NCBI GenBank assembly: GCA_002412965.1
Contig: DHWB01000003.1
Location: 712,322 to 776,321 of the forward strand
DNA: 64,000 nucleotides
Reading direction: 5' to 3'
Origin: Desulfomicrobium sp. UBA5193
GTDB taxonomy: Bacteria; Desulfobacterota; Desulfovibrionia; Desulfovibrionales; Desulfomicrobiaceae
Shown: positions 43,544-50,830 of the stretch, piece by piece
How positions within the stretch are numbered: the stretch's first letter is position 1
How the letters are laid out: the number at the start of each line of letters is the position of its first letter
Position numbers and translations under genes: made by a program
Notes under the pieces: generated by a model
What the model was told of the DNA's origin: nothing
What the model saw: only the letters and a program-made list of their open reading frames with translations
The model's database searches: none

Positions 43544-45301
43544 ATGTCCGCGCTCATCGATCGCCGTAACTGGCCGAGAAGCATTCCGGAGCAGCAGCTC
43601 TTGGGTATCCTACAAGCCAAAGGTCTGGCCTGCGACATCGAGACCTGCGCCAAAGATATTTTGTACATGTTTGTCGATGTAAAAAACTGCTCCGACGGCG
43701 GTTTTCAGCTGCAAATTCCCTTTCAATTGGCGGCTGGCACTACGTTCAATCTTTCCGTGGCCGACAGAAGCGCCGGATCCTGGACCACCCGGCCCACCCG
43801 GATTGTCTGGACCCGGAAAAATCAGGATGGTTTCTACAACTCCGGCGTTGAATTTCTGCATGCAGACATGGATCCCGCCCTCACATGTCAGTGGGAGACC
43901 GACCCCTTGAAACCCAGCCCCGCCGATCTGCTGTTCCTGATAAACGCCAGCTTTTTTCAGGCCATTTCCGAGCAGGGGCTTTGTCTGCTGCTCAATGCGT
44001 TGCGCAAAACCGTGGTCAAGTCCGGTGAGCGGATTATCACACAGGGGGACTCCGGCGAATGTCTTTATCTGATTCAGGATGGAGTCTGCATCGTCTTTGT
44101 GGAGAAAGACAACCAGGCCCATGTGGTCGTGAGGCTCAAAGCCGGGGACGTGCTCGGCGAGATGGCCGTTCTCACGGGAGAGCCCCGGACCGCCAATGTG
44201 GACGCCGAAACAGACATGGTCCTCTGGAAGCTCGACCTCAAGGATTTTGAAGCGTTGGCCGGCAGCCATCCGGAACTGCGGCTTTTTTTGACCGAGATCA
44301 TGTCCAAACGATTCGACAGCAGCCTGTTCATAGGTGACCGCACCATCGGCAAATACGTCCTCAGCAACAGGATCGGCACGGGGGCGTGGGGCATCGTCTA
44401 CCGTGGCCAGCACAAGGTACTGAAGCTGCCGGTGGCCATCAAGATGATGAAACACGACATGGCCATGGAGCCGTCCTTTCTGAACACCTTCCGTCAGGAG
44501 GCCGAGATCATCGCCCGCATGAGCCATCCCAACATAGTCAGCGTCTACGACATCGAAGAGATCTACAAGACCATCTTCATCATCATGGAGTATTTGGAAG
44601 GCAAATCACTCAAAGAACACATGAGCAAGGTCGGACCCTTGCCGGCGAAACGCTGCACGGAGATCCTCCTGCAGGTCTGCGACGGACTGTCCTGCGCGCA
44701 TTCGCTCGACATCATCCATCGGGACATCAAGCCTGCAAACATTTTTCTGCTGGAGAACGACCAGGTCAAGCTTCTGGATTTCGGTCTGGCCTGCGCCCCC
44801 GGAACCGAGGATATGAACATCCGCGGAACGGTGCATTACGCCCCTCCGGAGCAGATCGACGGCTGGCCCGTGGATTCGCGTTCCGACATTTACTCCATGG
44901 GAGTCATGGCCTACGAGATGGTCACGGGCACGAAACCCTATCCCAGCAAGAACCTGGCCGAGGTCATGGAACTGCACTGCAGCCAAGACCTTCCAGACCC
45001 CGCCGAGCTGGTGCCAGGACTTCCGCAGGCGTTTCGGGATTTTGTCATGACCTGCGGCCGTTGCGCACCGGAGGATCGCTTTCAGAACGTGATCGAGGCC
45101 AAGGCCATGCTCGCGTCCATCTCCGAGCGGCGACTCAAAGCCCCGGCGGCCAGTAAAAAGACGGAACGCACTGTGACCTCCCTGCTTTTGATCCATCCAT
45201 CGGACAAGCAGCAGGCGCTCAAACTGCTGCTGGAGGACTTTGGGAACAGGGCTACGGAACTGGGAATCAACCTGCATGTGAGTGAATTCAAGGACATCTG
45301 A
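43544..45301 (+). CDS. PilZ-like + cNMP-binding + Ser/Thr protein kinase
   Basis: A 585-residue protein. Residues 1-110 look like a PilZ domain: R8xxxR12 in DRRNWPR and NxSxxG at N48-G53 (NCSDGG), the two c-di-GMP-binding motifs. Residues ~140-250 form a cNMP-binding domain with the phosphate-binding cassette GEMAVLTGEPRTANV. Residues ~270-530 are a Hanks-type kinase: Gly loop IGTGAWGIVY, Lys300 (VAIKMM), catalytic HRDIKPAN with D394, DFG with D412, and APPEQ. The C-terminal ~50 residues are unknown. All kinase catalytic residues are present. The protein could thus integrate c-di-GMP and cAMP/cGMP and phosphorylate targets. It is followed 9 bp later by a PP2C gene, its likely antagonist. Confidence 0.9.
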   Translation: MSALIDRRNWPRSIPEQQLLGILQAKGLACDIETCAKDILYMFVDVKNCSDGGFQLQIPFQLAAGTTFNLSVADRSAGSWTTRPTRIVWTRKNQDGFYNSGVEFLHADMDPALTCQWETDPLKPSPADLLFLINASFFQAISEQGLCLLLNALRKTVVKSGERIITQGDSGECLYLIQDGVCIVFVEKDNQAHVVVRLKAGDVLGEMAVLTGEPRTANVDAETDMVLWKLDLKDFEALAGSHPELRLFLTEIMSKRFDSSLFIGDRTIGKYVLSNRIGTGAWGIVYRGQHKVLKLPVAIKMMKHDMAMEPSFLNTFRQEAEIIARMSHPNIVSVYDIEEIYKTIFIIMEYLEGKSLKEHMSKVGPLPAKRCTEILLQVCDGLSCAHSLDIIHRDIKPANIFLLENDQVKLLDFGLACAPGTEDMNIRGTVHYAPPEQIDGWPVDSRSDIYSMGVMAYEMVTGTKPYPSKNLAEVMELHCSQDLPDPAELVPGLPQAFRDFVMTCGRCAPEDRFQNVIEAKAMLASISERRLKAPAASKKTERTVTSLLLIHPSDKQQALKLLLEDFGNRATELGINLHVSEFKDI

Positions 45302-45310
45302 AGGCCGCAT

Positions 45311-46060
45311 GTGAAAGAGATAGCTCATTTTTCCGGAAAGAGCGCCTCAGGTTTGCGGCGCCCTGACAATCAGGATCGCATCCTTACCAAAAAACTTGCG
45401 GGCGGCGAAATCCTGCTAGCGGTTGCCGACGGCATGGGCGGTGCGGCGGGTGGAGGGCTGGCTGCGGAAATCGCCGTACAATTTCTGGACAACGGTTTAC
45501 GCTGGGACTCCCTGCAATCCGCCATCCTGGCCGATGCGCTCAGGGCCGCCGGAAAGAAAATCGCGTCGGTCTCCCAGGCAAACGCGAGCCTTGACGGCAT
45601 GGGCACGACCCTGACCGTGGTCGTTGTTGAAAATGGAAAGGCGTGCTGGGCCCATGTCGGGGACTCCCGTCTCTACCACTTCAGCGCGGGCGGCCTGACG
45701 CAGGTCAGCAGGGACCACCGTTTTCTGCAGGATTTGCTCGACTGCGGCGATGTGACCCTCGAAGAGCTTCCCCACCATCCTTTGCGCAATGTCCTCGATC
45801 AGTGCCTCGGTTGCTCCGCAATGCACCCCGATAGCGGCAGTTTTCGCGTCACGGCTGGAGATCTGCTCCTGCTGACCAGCGATGGAGTTCACGATCATGT
45901 GCTCCGGGAGCGCATGATCGAGCTGCTTCGATCTCCCTTGAGTCTCGAGGAAATAGCGGACACTCTTATCGCCGAAGCCAAGCAGGCTGGCAGTACCGAC
46001 GATTTGAGTGCCGTGCTGGGCAGGGTCACCGGGCGAACAAGACCCACGGAGAATTCATGA
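45311..46060 (+). CDS. PP2C-family Ser/Thr protein phosphatase
   Basis: A 249-residue protein starting at GTG 45311, just after the kinase stop. Metal-binding motifs are all present: RPDNQDR, ADGMGGAAGG, GTTLTVVVVENGKACWAHVGDSRLY, LTSDGVHDH and the terminal STDDLSAV (where many PP2Cs have DN). It has no transmembrane segment. Kinase plus PP2C pairs usually act on the same substrates. The stop overlaps the next start (ATGATG at 46057), so the three signalling genes are translationally coupled. Confidence 0.92.
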   Translation: MKEIAHFSGKSASGLRRPDNQDRILTKKLAGGEILLAVADGMGGAAGGGLAAEIAVQFLDNGLRWDSLQSAILADALRAAGKKIASVSQANASLDGMGTTLTVVVVENGKACWAHVGDSRLYHFSAGGLTQVSRDHRFLQDLLDCGDVTLEELPHHPLRNVLDQCLGCSAMHPDSGSFRVTAGDLLLLTSDGVHDHVLRERMIELLRSPLSLEEIADTLIAEAKQAGSTDDLSAVLGRVTGRTRPTENS

Positions 46061-47175
46061 TGGATCACCCGTTCCTTTCGATTTTTGAGCCTTCTGCCGC
46101 AGCTCGTCTGCTGGATCACAGCAGGATATTGGAGTTTGAGGACGGAAGCGTCATTTTCAGGGAAGGAGATCCGGCGGATGCGCTCTATGTCGTGCTTCAA
46201 GGCCAGGTCAGCCTGACCACCAGCGCCGCCGGTCGTCAGGAATATCTTGCCGTAGCCAGCGAGGACGATTTTTTTGGCGAATTCGGTGTGTTGGACGGGG
46301 AGTCCCGCAGCGCGCAGGCTACCGCAGTCGGGTGCGTGCGGCTGTTGAGGATTCCGAGCAACGTGCTCATCGACGAGTTGGGAGGGACGGAAAACAACCC
46401 CGCCATCAGGCTGATGATCCAAACAATCCGGAAAATGCGGCAGTCCAACCGCATGTATGTGGACGAACTGTTGCGCCGGGAGAAATTATCGCTCCTTGGC
46501 CAAGTGGTGCTGGGGGTTGTGCATGATTTTCGCAGCCCTTTTTCCGTGATTCTCATGGCCACGGAACTGATGCAGTCCGGACTTGCCGATTCCAATGCAA
46601 TGAAGGAATGCTGTGCCCTTATCGTCGAGCAAGTGGAGCGGGTCAACGCCATGGCCGAGGAAGTGCTGGATTATTCCCGGGGCAAGACGAGCCTGCGCCT
46701 GGAAAAGATTGAACTGGGGCAGTTTCTGCGTCGATTCGTGGACCTGAACAAGCGCTTCCTGCACAGCAGGGGCGTGGAGCTTTCCGCGGCGGCACCGGAA
46801 TCATGCATGATTGAAGCTGATCCGGGGCGGCTGCAGCGAGTATTGCAGAACCTCGTCTACAACGCCACAGACGCCATGGGCAAGGGCGGCAGCATCGCCA
46901 TCGACCTGGAACAGCCGGATGCGGATAGCGTGCGCATTGATGTCAAAGATAGCGGACCGGGAATCCCAGATGAAATCCGGGACCGTCTTTTCGAGCCATT
47001 CCAGACCAAGGGCAAAGCCAAGGGACTCGGCCTGGGACTCGCCATCGCCAGACAATTCGTGGAAAGCCACGGCGGCGAACTGACCTTTGACAGCGTGAAA
47101 GGGAAGGGCTCCACATTCCATATTCGCCTGCCGATGCGCAGGCAGGTCGCCGAGGGTGCCCCTCCGGGCCCTTGA
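46057..47175 (+). CDS. cNMP-binding soluble histidine kinase
   Basis: A 372-residue cytoplasmic protein. Residues ~5-130 are a cNMP-binding domain; its cassette is FGEFGVLDGESRSAQATA, retaining the Gly-Glu and the Arg. A helical linker precedes the HisKA-type dimerisation helix with phospho-acceptor H156 (GVVHDFRSPF). The ATPase domain has N box NLVYNATDAM, G1 DSGPGIP, F box LFEPFQT and G2 GLGLGLAIA. No receiver domain or response regulator gene is nearby, so the phosphotransfer partner is elsewhere. It is the second cNMP reader in the same operon. Confidence 0.92.
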   Translation: MMDHPFLSIFEPSAAARLLDHSRILEFEDGSVIFREGDPADALYVVLQGQVSLTTSAAGRQEYLAVASEDDFFGEFGVLDGESRSAQATAVGCVRLLRIPSNVLIDELGGTENNPAIRLMIQTIRKMRQSNRMYVDELLRREKLSLLGQVVLGVVHDFRSPFSVILMATELMQSGLADSNAMKECCALIVEQVERVNAMAEEVLDYSRGKTSLRLEKIELGQFLRRFVDLNKRFLHSRGVELSAAAPESCMIEADPGRLQRVLQNLVYNATDAMGKGGSIAIDLEQPDADSVRIDVKDSGPGIPDEIRDRLFEPFQTKGKAKGLGLGLAIARQFVESHGGELTFDSVKGKGSTFHIRLPMRRQVAEGAPPGP

Positions 47176-47190
47176 AATATATGGAGTATC

Positions 47191-47400
47191 ATGAAGAACC
47201 CGGACGCATGTGCAAGCCAGGCCGGGAAATGCAGGGTGGGGCAAGACATCAACGAGCCCTTCGCCGCCGGGTTCGCTGGCGCGCTACAGGAAATTAAATC
47301 CGACCGCGCGACGAGCCGCCCTTATGTGGATGCAAAAGCGGAGAACTCAGCGAGTATTGGGCGCATCATCTTGCGGCGTCTGCTTTTGAAGCAGCGCTAG
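47191..47400 (+). pseudogene. ORF with remnant of the MBL hydrolase C-terminus
   Basis: A 69-codon open frame. Its segment VGQDINEPFAAGFAGALQE aligns in frame with VLQYIIEPFAARFTGATQE, the end of the hydrolase encoded at 42522-43487. The DNA similarity covers about 60 bp (47230-47290 against 43425-43485). The rest is unrecognised. It is most likely a decayed duplicate end rather than a functional gene. Confidence 0.45.
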
Positions 47401-47868
47401 CTGTGCCGCAGATCTTCCATCAGATCCCCCGGGCACTCTATTCCGATATGCAGGCAAATGATCGACCGCCCGTGATACACATTCAATGCTTTCAATATCA
47501 GTCCGTTAATAATTGCAATGCTCAAAACAAGACGATTGCTGCTCCAATTTAATGCGGTGTAGAAATCCACGTCCTCTGGGCGTGGTCAGAGATATCTGGC
47601 TCTGCCTTGCGAGTTCTTACAAAATCGCGGTGGCGAAGCCAGAAATTGGCCAGGAAGGCCACCCCCTATGGGGGTGGATTGGCCAATTTCAGCGATTTTT
47701 TTACTGTTATTGATGGACAAACACTTCCGGCATACCGATACACGCGAGGTACCGGTATGCGTGTCCAGCACGTGTCCCAAGGTGTGAAAAATGTGAATTC
47801 TGTGAACGAATTGCCATTATGGATATCAATAAAAACAGATAATTAGGCGTTAATATTGTGTGTTAAAT
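47401..47868. other. Right-end non-coding part of the island
   Basis: 468 bp with no supported gene, AT-rich towards the att site. It holds a large inverted repeat (47642-47690) and, at 47759-47780, GCGTGTCC/CACGTGTCCCAA sequences like those next to the left att site (30602-30628). Confidence 0.5.
47642..47690. repeat. Interrupted inverted repeat near the island's right end
   Basis: Outer arms GAAATTGGCCA (47642-47652) and TGGCCAATTTC (47680-47690), inner arms CCACCCCC (47659-47666) and GGGGGTGG (47670-47677). Both are perfect, separated by asymmetric bulges. A T run follows on the + strand, so it could be a terminator for the signalling operon or a recombination-related structure. Confidence 0.6.
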
Positions 47869-47920
47869 CCGGCCTGTCACGCCGGAGGCCGTGGGTTCGA
47901 GTCCCATCGGCCCCGCCAAA
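47869..47920 (+). repeat. attR: 52-bp copy of the tRNA-Asp 3' end
   Basis: Identical to 30507-30558. It lacks the acceptor 5' strand and D arm, so it is not a functional tRNA. It marks the right island boundary. Confidence 0.9.
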
Positions 47921-47927
47921 AGAAGAT

Positions 47928-47965
47928 AAGGGATTTCAGTTTAAACGCTGCAATCCCTTTTTTCT
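47928..47965 (+). terminator. Original terminator of tRNA-Asp, right of the island
   Basis: AAGGGATTTCAG (47928-47939) pairs with CTGCAATCCCTT (47948-47959) apart from one mismatch, followed by a T run. Before insertion this would have followed the intact tRNA-Asp. Confidence 0.7.
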
Positions 47966-48078
47966 GTTTGTGGGATCTAATATGGATAATATTGGTCAGG
48001 ATGGCGTATTCTTGGTTTTTCTTGCTCTTGTGATTCTTTGCGGTTCTTGATTACGGACTGCGCCGATCGGAATTGCCC

Positions 48079-48108
48079 TTGACAAAGAGCCATATCCAAA
48101 AATATAAA
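48079..48108 (+). promoter_or_regulatory. Sigma-70 promoter upstream of the riboswitch
   Basis: Consensus TTGACA at 48079-48084 and TATAAA at 48103-48108, spacer 18 bp. Transcription would begin at about 48115, precisely where the P1 stem of the riboswitch starts. Confidence 0.75.
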
Positions 48109-48114
48109 AATTTT

Positions 48115-48208
48115 TGAAGGGGAGTAACTCCCAAGGGCAAGGTCAACAATACTGGCGCGAAAGCGCTTGGCCTTGCCGTCGGAAATCCACCGATGAGCCA
48201 GACCTTCA
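48115..48208 (+). ncRNA. yybP-ykoY (manganese) riboswitch aptamer
   Basis: The conserved elements appear in the right order. P1 5' strand is TGAAGG (48115-48120). The L1 signature GGGGAGTAACTCC follows. A P3-type stem (GGCAAGG ... CCTTGCC) encloses the second conserved loop GGTCAACAATACTGG. A further hairpin (GTCGG ... CCGAT) comes next. GAGCCAGACCTTCA ends the aptamer, its last six bases closing P1. Known yybP-ykoY RNAs bind Mn2+ across the two conserved loops and usually control Mn exporters or TerC-like proteins. This copy has one extra A in CAACAATAC relative to the form I remember. Confidence 0.8.
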
Positions 48209-48240
48209 GCATGACAAACATGCTGGAGGTCTTTTTTTTT
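48201..48240 (+). terminator. Riboswitch-controlled terminator
   Basis: GACCTTCAGCATG (48201-48213) pairs with CATGCTGGAGGTC (48219-48231, one G-U pair), followed by nine T. Its 5' arm contains CCTTCA, the P1 3' strand of the aptamer, so terminator and ligand-bound aptamer exclude each other. Confidence 0.88.
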
Positions 48241-48266
48241 AAGGACCTCCAGCCAACCACTGGAGG
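48222..48266 (+). promoter_or_regulatory. Alternative hairpins controlling terminator and Shine-Dalgarno access
   Basis: GCTGGAGGTC (48222-48231, the terminator 3' arm) is perfectly complementary to GACCTCCAGC (48244-48253). CCTCCAG inside the latter (48246-48252) also pairs with CTGGAGG (48260-48266), which contains the ribosome-binding site five bases before the ATG at 48271. Confidence 0.75.
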
Positions 48267-48270
48267 CTCC

Positions 48271-48582
48271 ATGAAGAATGTTCCCGCCCCGCGATCCTGC
48301 GCAGTCGCTGCGCATCCTGGATTGGCCTATCTATTTTTCCCGCTTATCGCCCTGACCCTGCTTCTTTTCGCCTGGCCCGATCTGGCGGATGCCAAATGCA
48401 TGGGCGGGGGAGGCTCTTTCGGGAGCAAGCCCTCATACGGCAGCGGCGACAACAAACCCGTCTCCCCATCCAAAGACTCGACAATCATGGCGAAGCAATC
48501 CGTCACGAGCACCCCGTCCCGCTTCGGCGGGCTTGGCGGCATGTTCGGCGGCCTGCTCATGGGCGGTCTGCTGAAGCCCTGA
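48271..48582 (+). CDS. Short exported Gly-rich protein under riboswitch control
   Basis: A 103-residue protein. The ATG at 48271 has TGGAGG (48261-48266); an in-frame ATG at 48193 lies within the riboswitch and is not used. An N-terminal hydrophobic segment (LAYLFFPLIALTLLLFAWPDLADA) looks like a signal peptide or anchor. The remainder is low-complexity: CMGGGGSFGSKPSYGSG, a Ser/Lys/Pro linker and FGGLGGMFGGLLMGGLLKP. This resembles the N-terminal part of some Tim44-like membrane proteins, but the Tim44 domain itself is absent, so it may be a truncated relative. Its control by a Mn2+ riboswitch suggests a role in metal or envelope homeostasis, by inference only. Confidence 0.75.
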   Translation: MKNVPAPRSCAVAAHPGLAYLFFPLIALTLLLFAWPDLADAKCMGGGGSFGSKPSYGSGDNKPVSPSKDSTIMAKQSVTSTPSRFGGLGGMFGGLLMGGLLKP

Positions 48583-48622
48583 ACCCCTCAAAACACACAC
48601 CATTCATCAAGGAGACAATCAG

Positions 48623-49144
48623 ATGGCCGAATCACGCCAAACGTCAGTTCACCCCAATTTCAAGCGCAACGCGTCCAAGCCGAGCAGTTGGGGACGGCGC
48701 ATAGTCATAGCTCTGGCCTTGACCGGATTTATCGGGACCGCTCTTGTCATTACCTTGACCGTGCTTGCCGCCCGTTTCGTCGGCGGGGCGGTCGATTATC
48801 TGCAATCTATGGATGTGACGGCCCTGCAAACGCAGCTTTCTGAAGCAGACCTGAAACTCGGCCAGCAGCAACGCGAAATCATTGAACCCCTTTTGAACAA
48901 GCTCAAGAATGAGAACCTGAGTCTTCCGCAGCGTGAGGAGATCGGGCGGGCCATCGTGGATACCCTGAAACCCGAACAGCTCAAGCAGATTGAAACATTG
49001 AAAGGCATCGAAGCCGCCGGATCAGGCGCGCTGGACGAGCTGTTGGCATCCTTGGTTCGCAAGCTGGAGGAGTTGGGTGTGCCGATAGGGATGCTGTCGG
49101 CCATAATCGGGGGAAACGGTGAGGGTAGTCCCGCGCCGCAATGA
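48623..49144 (+). CDS. Single-pass membrane protein, function unknown
   Basis: A 173-residue protein beginning at ATG 48623 with AAGGAG upstream, 40 bp after the Gly-rich gene and probably in the same riboswitch-controlled transcript. A basic N-terminus is followed by one transmembrane helix (IVIALALTGFIGTALVITLTVLAA, ~26-49). The rest is a mostly helical domain (LKLGQQQREIIEPLLNKL, LKPEQLKQIETLKGIEA) ending in a Gly/Pro-rich tail. Not recognised. The long amphipathic helices suggest oligomerisation or a partner-binding periplasmic domain. Confidence 0.75.
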   Translation: MAESRQTSVHPNFKRNASKPSSWGRRIVIALALTGFIGTALVITLTVLAARFVGGAVDYLQSMDVTALQTQLSEADLKLGQQQREIIEPLLNKLKNENLSLPQREEIGRAIVDTLKPEQLKQIETLKGIEAAGSGALDELLASLVRKLEELGVPIGMLSAIIGGNGEGSPAPQ

Positions 49145-49277
49145 TCGCGGATCATTCGATCCTTCCGCATGTTTCGGAGAATGCATATTATGCATTTCTT
49201 CCAAAAGAATCTTTTGCCATTTTAATGCATCAATGGTGTACCCAACGCACTGATATTGCTCCTTGCTGGAGATTGTG

Positions 49278-49529
49278 ATGAATTGTTTGCATTGGTACAA
49301 ATCGGCTGCATTGCGCGTCATGGCGATCTTCAGAATTGATTGGCAGCTCCATTTCTTTTGGGGCTTTTTCTTGACGCTTTCTGGGCAGTACTGGACGCCC
49401 TTGTATTTGTCAGGATTTTTGGTGACCGTGGTCAAGGAGTTTCTGGACTTGTGGAGCAAGCGGCATTGGTGCTGGATTGATTTTGCGTGCGGTTGCGCCG
49501 GATGTCTCGCTGCTCTTGCCTTCGTGTGA
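49278..49529 (+). CDS. Small membrane protein, VanZ/holin-like
   Basis: An 83-residue ORF. The ATG at 49278 has GGAG seven bases ahead. Hydrophobic helices (LHFFWGFFLTLSGQYWTPLYL and CWIDFACGCAGCLAALAFV) surround VVKEFLDLWSKRHW. The D.QLHF..GF ... KE..DLW ... DF pattern resembles small VanZ- or holin-like membrane proteins. It ends 43 bp before an inverted repeat shared with the convergent gene. Confidence 0.5.
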   Translation: MNCLHWYKSAALRVMAIFRIDWQLHFFWGFFLTLSGQYWTPLYLSGFLVTVVKEFLDLWSKRHWCWIDFACGCAGCLAALAFV

Positions 49530-49572
49530 CACGGTGCCAGAATGTTTCTGCCTGGAGTGCAAAAAAATGAAT

Positions 49573-49608
49573 CTGCCGGAATTCTTCAAAAATTGAGTTT
49601 TCCGGCAG
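49573..49608. terminator. Inverted repeat between convergent genes
   Basis: CTGCCGGAA (49573-49581) and TTCCGGCAG (49600-49608), 18-nt loop. A run of A precedes it and would serve as the T tract for the minus-strand gene. Confidence 0.5.
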
Positions 49609-49641
49609 GTCAACCCTGCAAAGATGCGTCCGCTTGCCAGA

Positions 49642-50322
49642 TCAGAGTTGTGCCTGTTTGGCCTGACGCTCCAGTTCCATCTTGAAGGACGGCTCGAAAT
49701 TCAGTTTGCGAGCCAGTTCATCCAGGTACGCACGCTCCATGAAATTTTCTTCGTCCACCATCAGCAGGCTGGCCAAATACATTTCAGCGCCAATCTCTGG
49801 AGTTGTGGCGGAAGTTGCGATTTCCGCAGGATCCATTGGCTTGCGCAGCTCCTGGTCAACCCAGAACTGCAGTTCCCGGTCATCGGTCAACTGCGCGATA
49901 CTCTCGTCGATCAATTGCCGTTCACGATCGTCAACATGACCGTCCGCCTTTGCAGCCGCGATGATCGCCCGAAGAACGGCCTTTCCATGAAATTCGGCTT
50001 CGGAAGCAGGGATCCTGTCAACCGTCCGGGGTTGCTGCACTTGGACTGTGGAGGCGTTGTTCTGCTGCCAGGTGTTGAAAGCCTTGTAGGCCACAAGGCC
50101 GAGCGCCGCCAGACCGCCGTATTTAAGCGCTGTGCCTCCAATCTTTCGTGCCTTTTTGCTGCCCATGAGCACTCCTATCGCGCCGGCAGCCAAAGCACCG
50201 CCTCCCGCTCCCGTGAGCAGAGAACCCAAGGGATTTCCTTGAGCTGGAGCTGGCCCGCGGTTTCCCGTATTCACACCCTGTCCAGACTGCAAAAGTTGAT
50301 CAAGAAGGCTCAAAACATTCAT
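49642..50322 (-). CDS. DUF533/TerB-like protein (YebE-type)
   Basis: A 226-residue protein. The start at 50322 (MNVLSLLDQLL) is set by GAGGAG upstream; ATG 50337 is too close to it. Residues ~35-85 are Gly/Ala-rich and hydrophobic (GGGALAAGAIGVLMG, YGGLAALGLVAYKAF), forming a membrane-inserting segment. Residues ~110-226 are a TerB-like helical domain with the acidic motif AAAKADGHVDDRERQLI and MYLASLLMVDEENFMERAYL. DUF533 proteins such as YebE are envelope-stress-associated inner-membrane proteins of unclear function. Monocistronic. Confidence 0.85.
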   Translation of the reverse strand: MNVLSLLDQLLQSGQGVNTGNRGPAPAQGNPLGSLLTGAGGGALAAGAIGVLMGSKKARKIGGTALKYGGLAALGLVAYKAFNTWQQNNASTVQVQQPRTVDRIPASEAEFHGKAVLRAIIAAAKADGHVDDRERQLIDESIAQLTDDRELQFWVDQELRKPMDPAEIATSATTPEIGAEMYLASLLMVDEENFMERAYLDELARKLNFEPSFKMELERQAKQAQL

Positions 50323-50337
50323 AAATGGACTCCTCAT

Positions 50338-50830
50338 ACATTGAGTGACAGGCTATGATAAAATCGCTCTAAAGTGTCTCTCTATTTGCATCACGTGGGA
50401 TCACACTCGAATATACAGGAAACGCGCCAGGACCCAAATTTTTTCATTCACATGATCAAAAGCGGTTTCACAGTGGGGATCAGCAAGCTATCATCATTTT
50501 GAACTGTTTTTGCTGGGCTTTCGACATCCAAGTCAGCGGGCTGATGGTCACACGAGCGATATACTCATGACAGTGAATGCCTCGTAGGACCCACTCGCGT
50601 CAACCACCATGCCTTAATGGACTCTGTGGATAGGTCGAGAGAGATTTCAGTCGAAACGCTGAAGTCCCTTTTTTTAAGGATTTCTGGTGTTGGTTTGCAG
50701 GCGCGCGATGTGAATTGAAAAATTCAAGGCATCGGGTTGCGGGTAGTCATTGTCGTCATGGGCTTGTGGTCAGATGGAGGAGTTCATGCCACATCGGGGC
50801 CGTGCGCAGGGAATGTGTTTGGCCTGCCCA
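50338..50830. other. Intergenic stretch with an isolated terminator-like hairpin
   Basis: 493 bp without a supported gene. A hairpin GATTTCAG/CTGAAGTC (50643-50666) followed by seven T closely resembles the hairpin after the right att site (47928-47965). It may be a relic of an earlier tRNA-linked insertion or simply a common local terminator. Confidence 0.4.

Noticed and set aside
47869..47917. Second tRNA-Asp gene
   Set aside because: Only the anticodon, T-arm and 3' acceptor parts are present; the 5' half is absent. It is an att duplicate.
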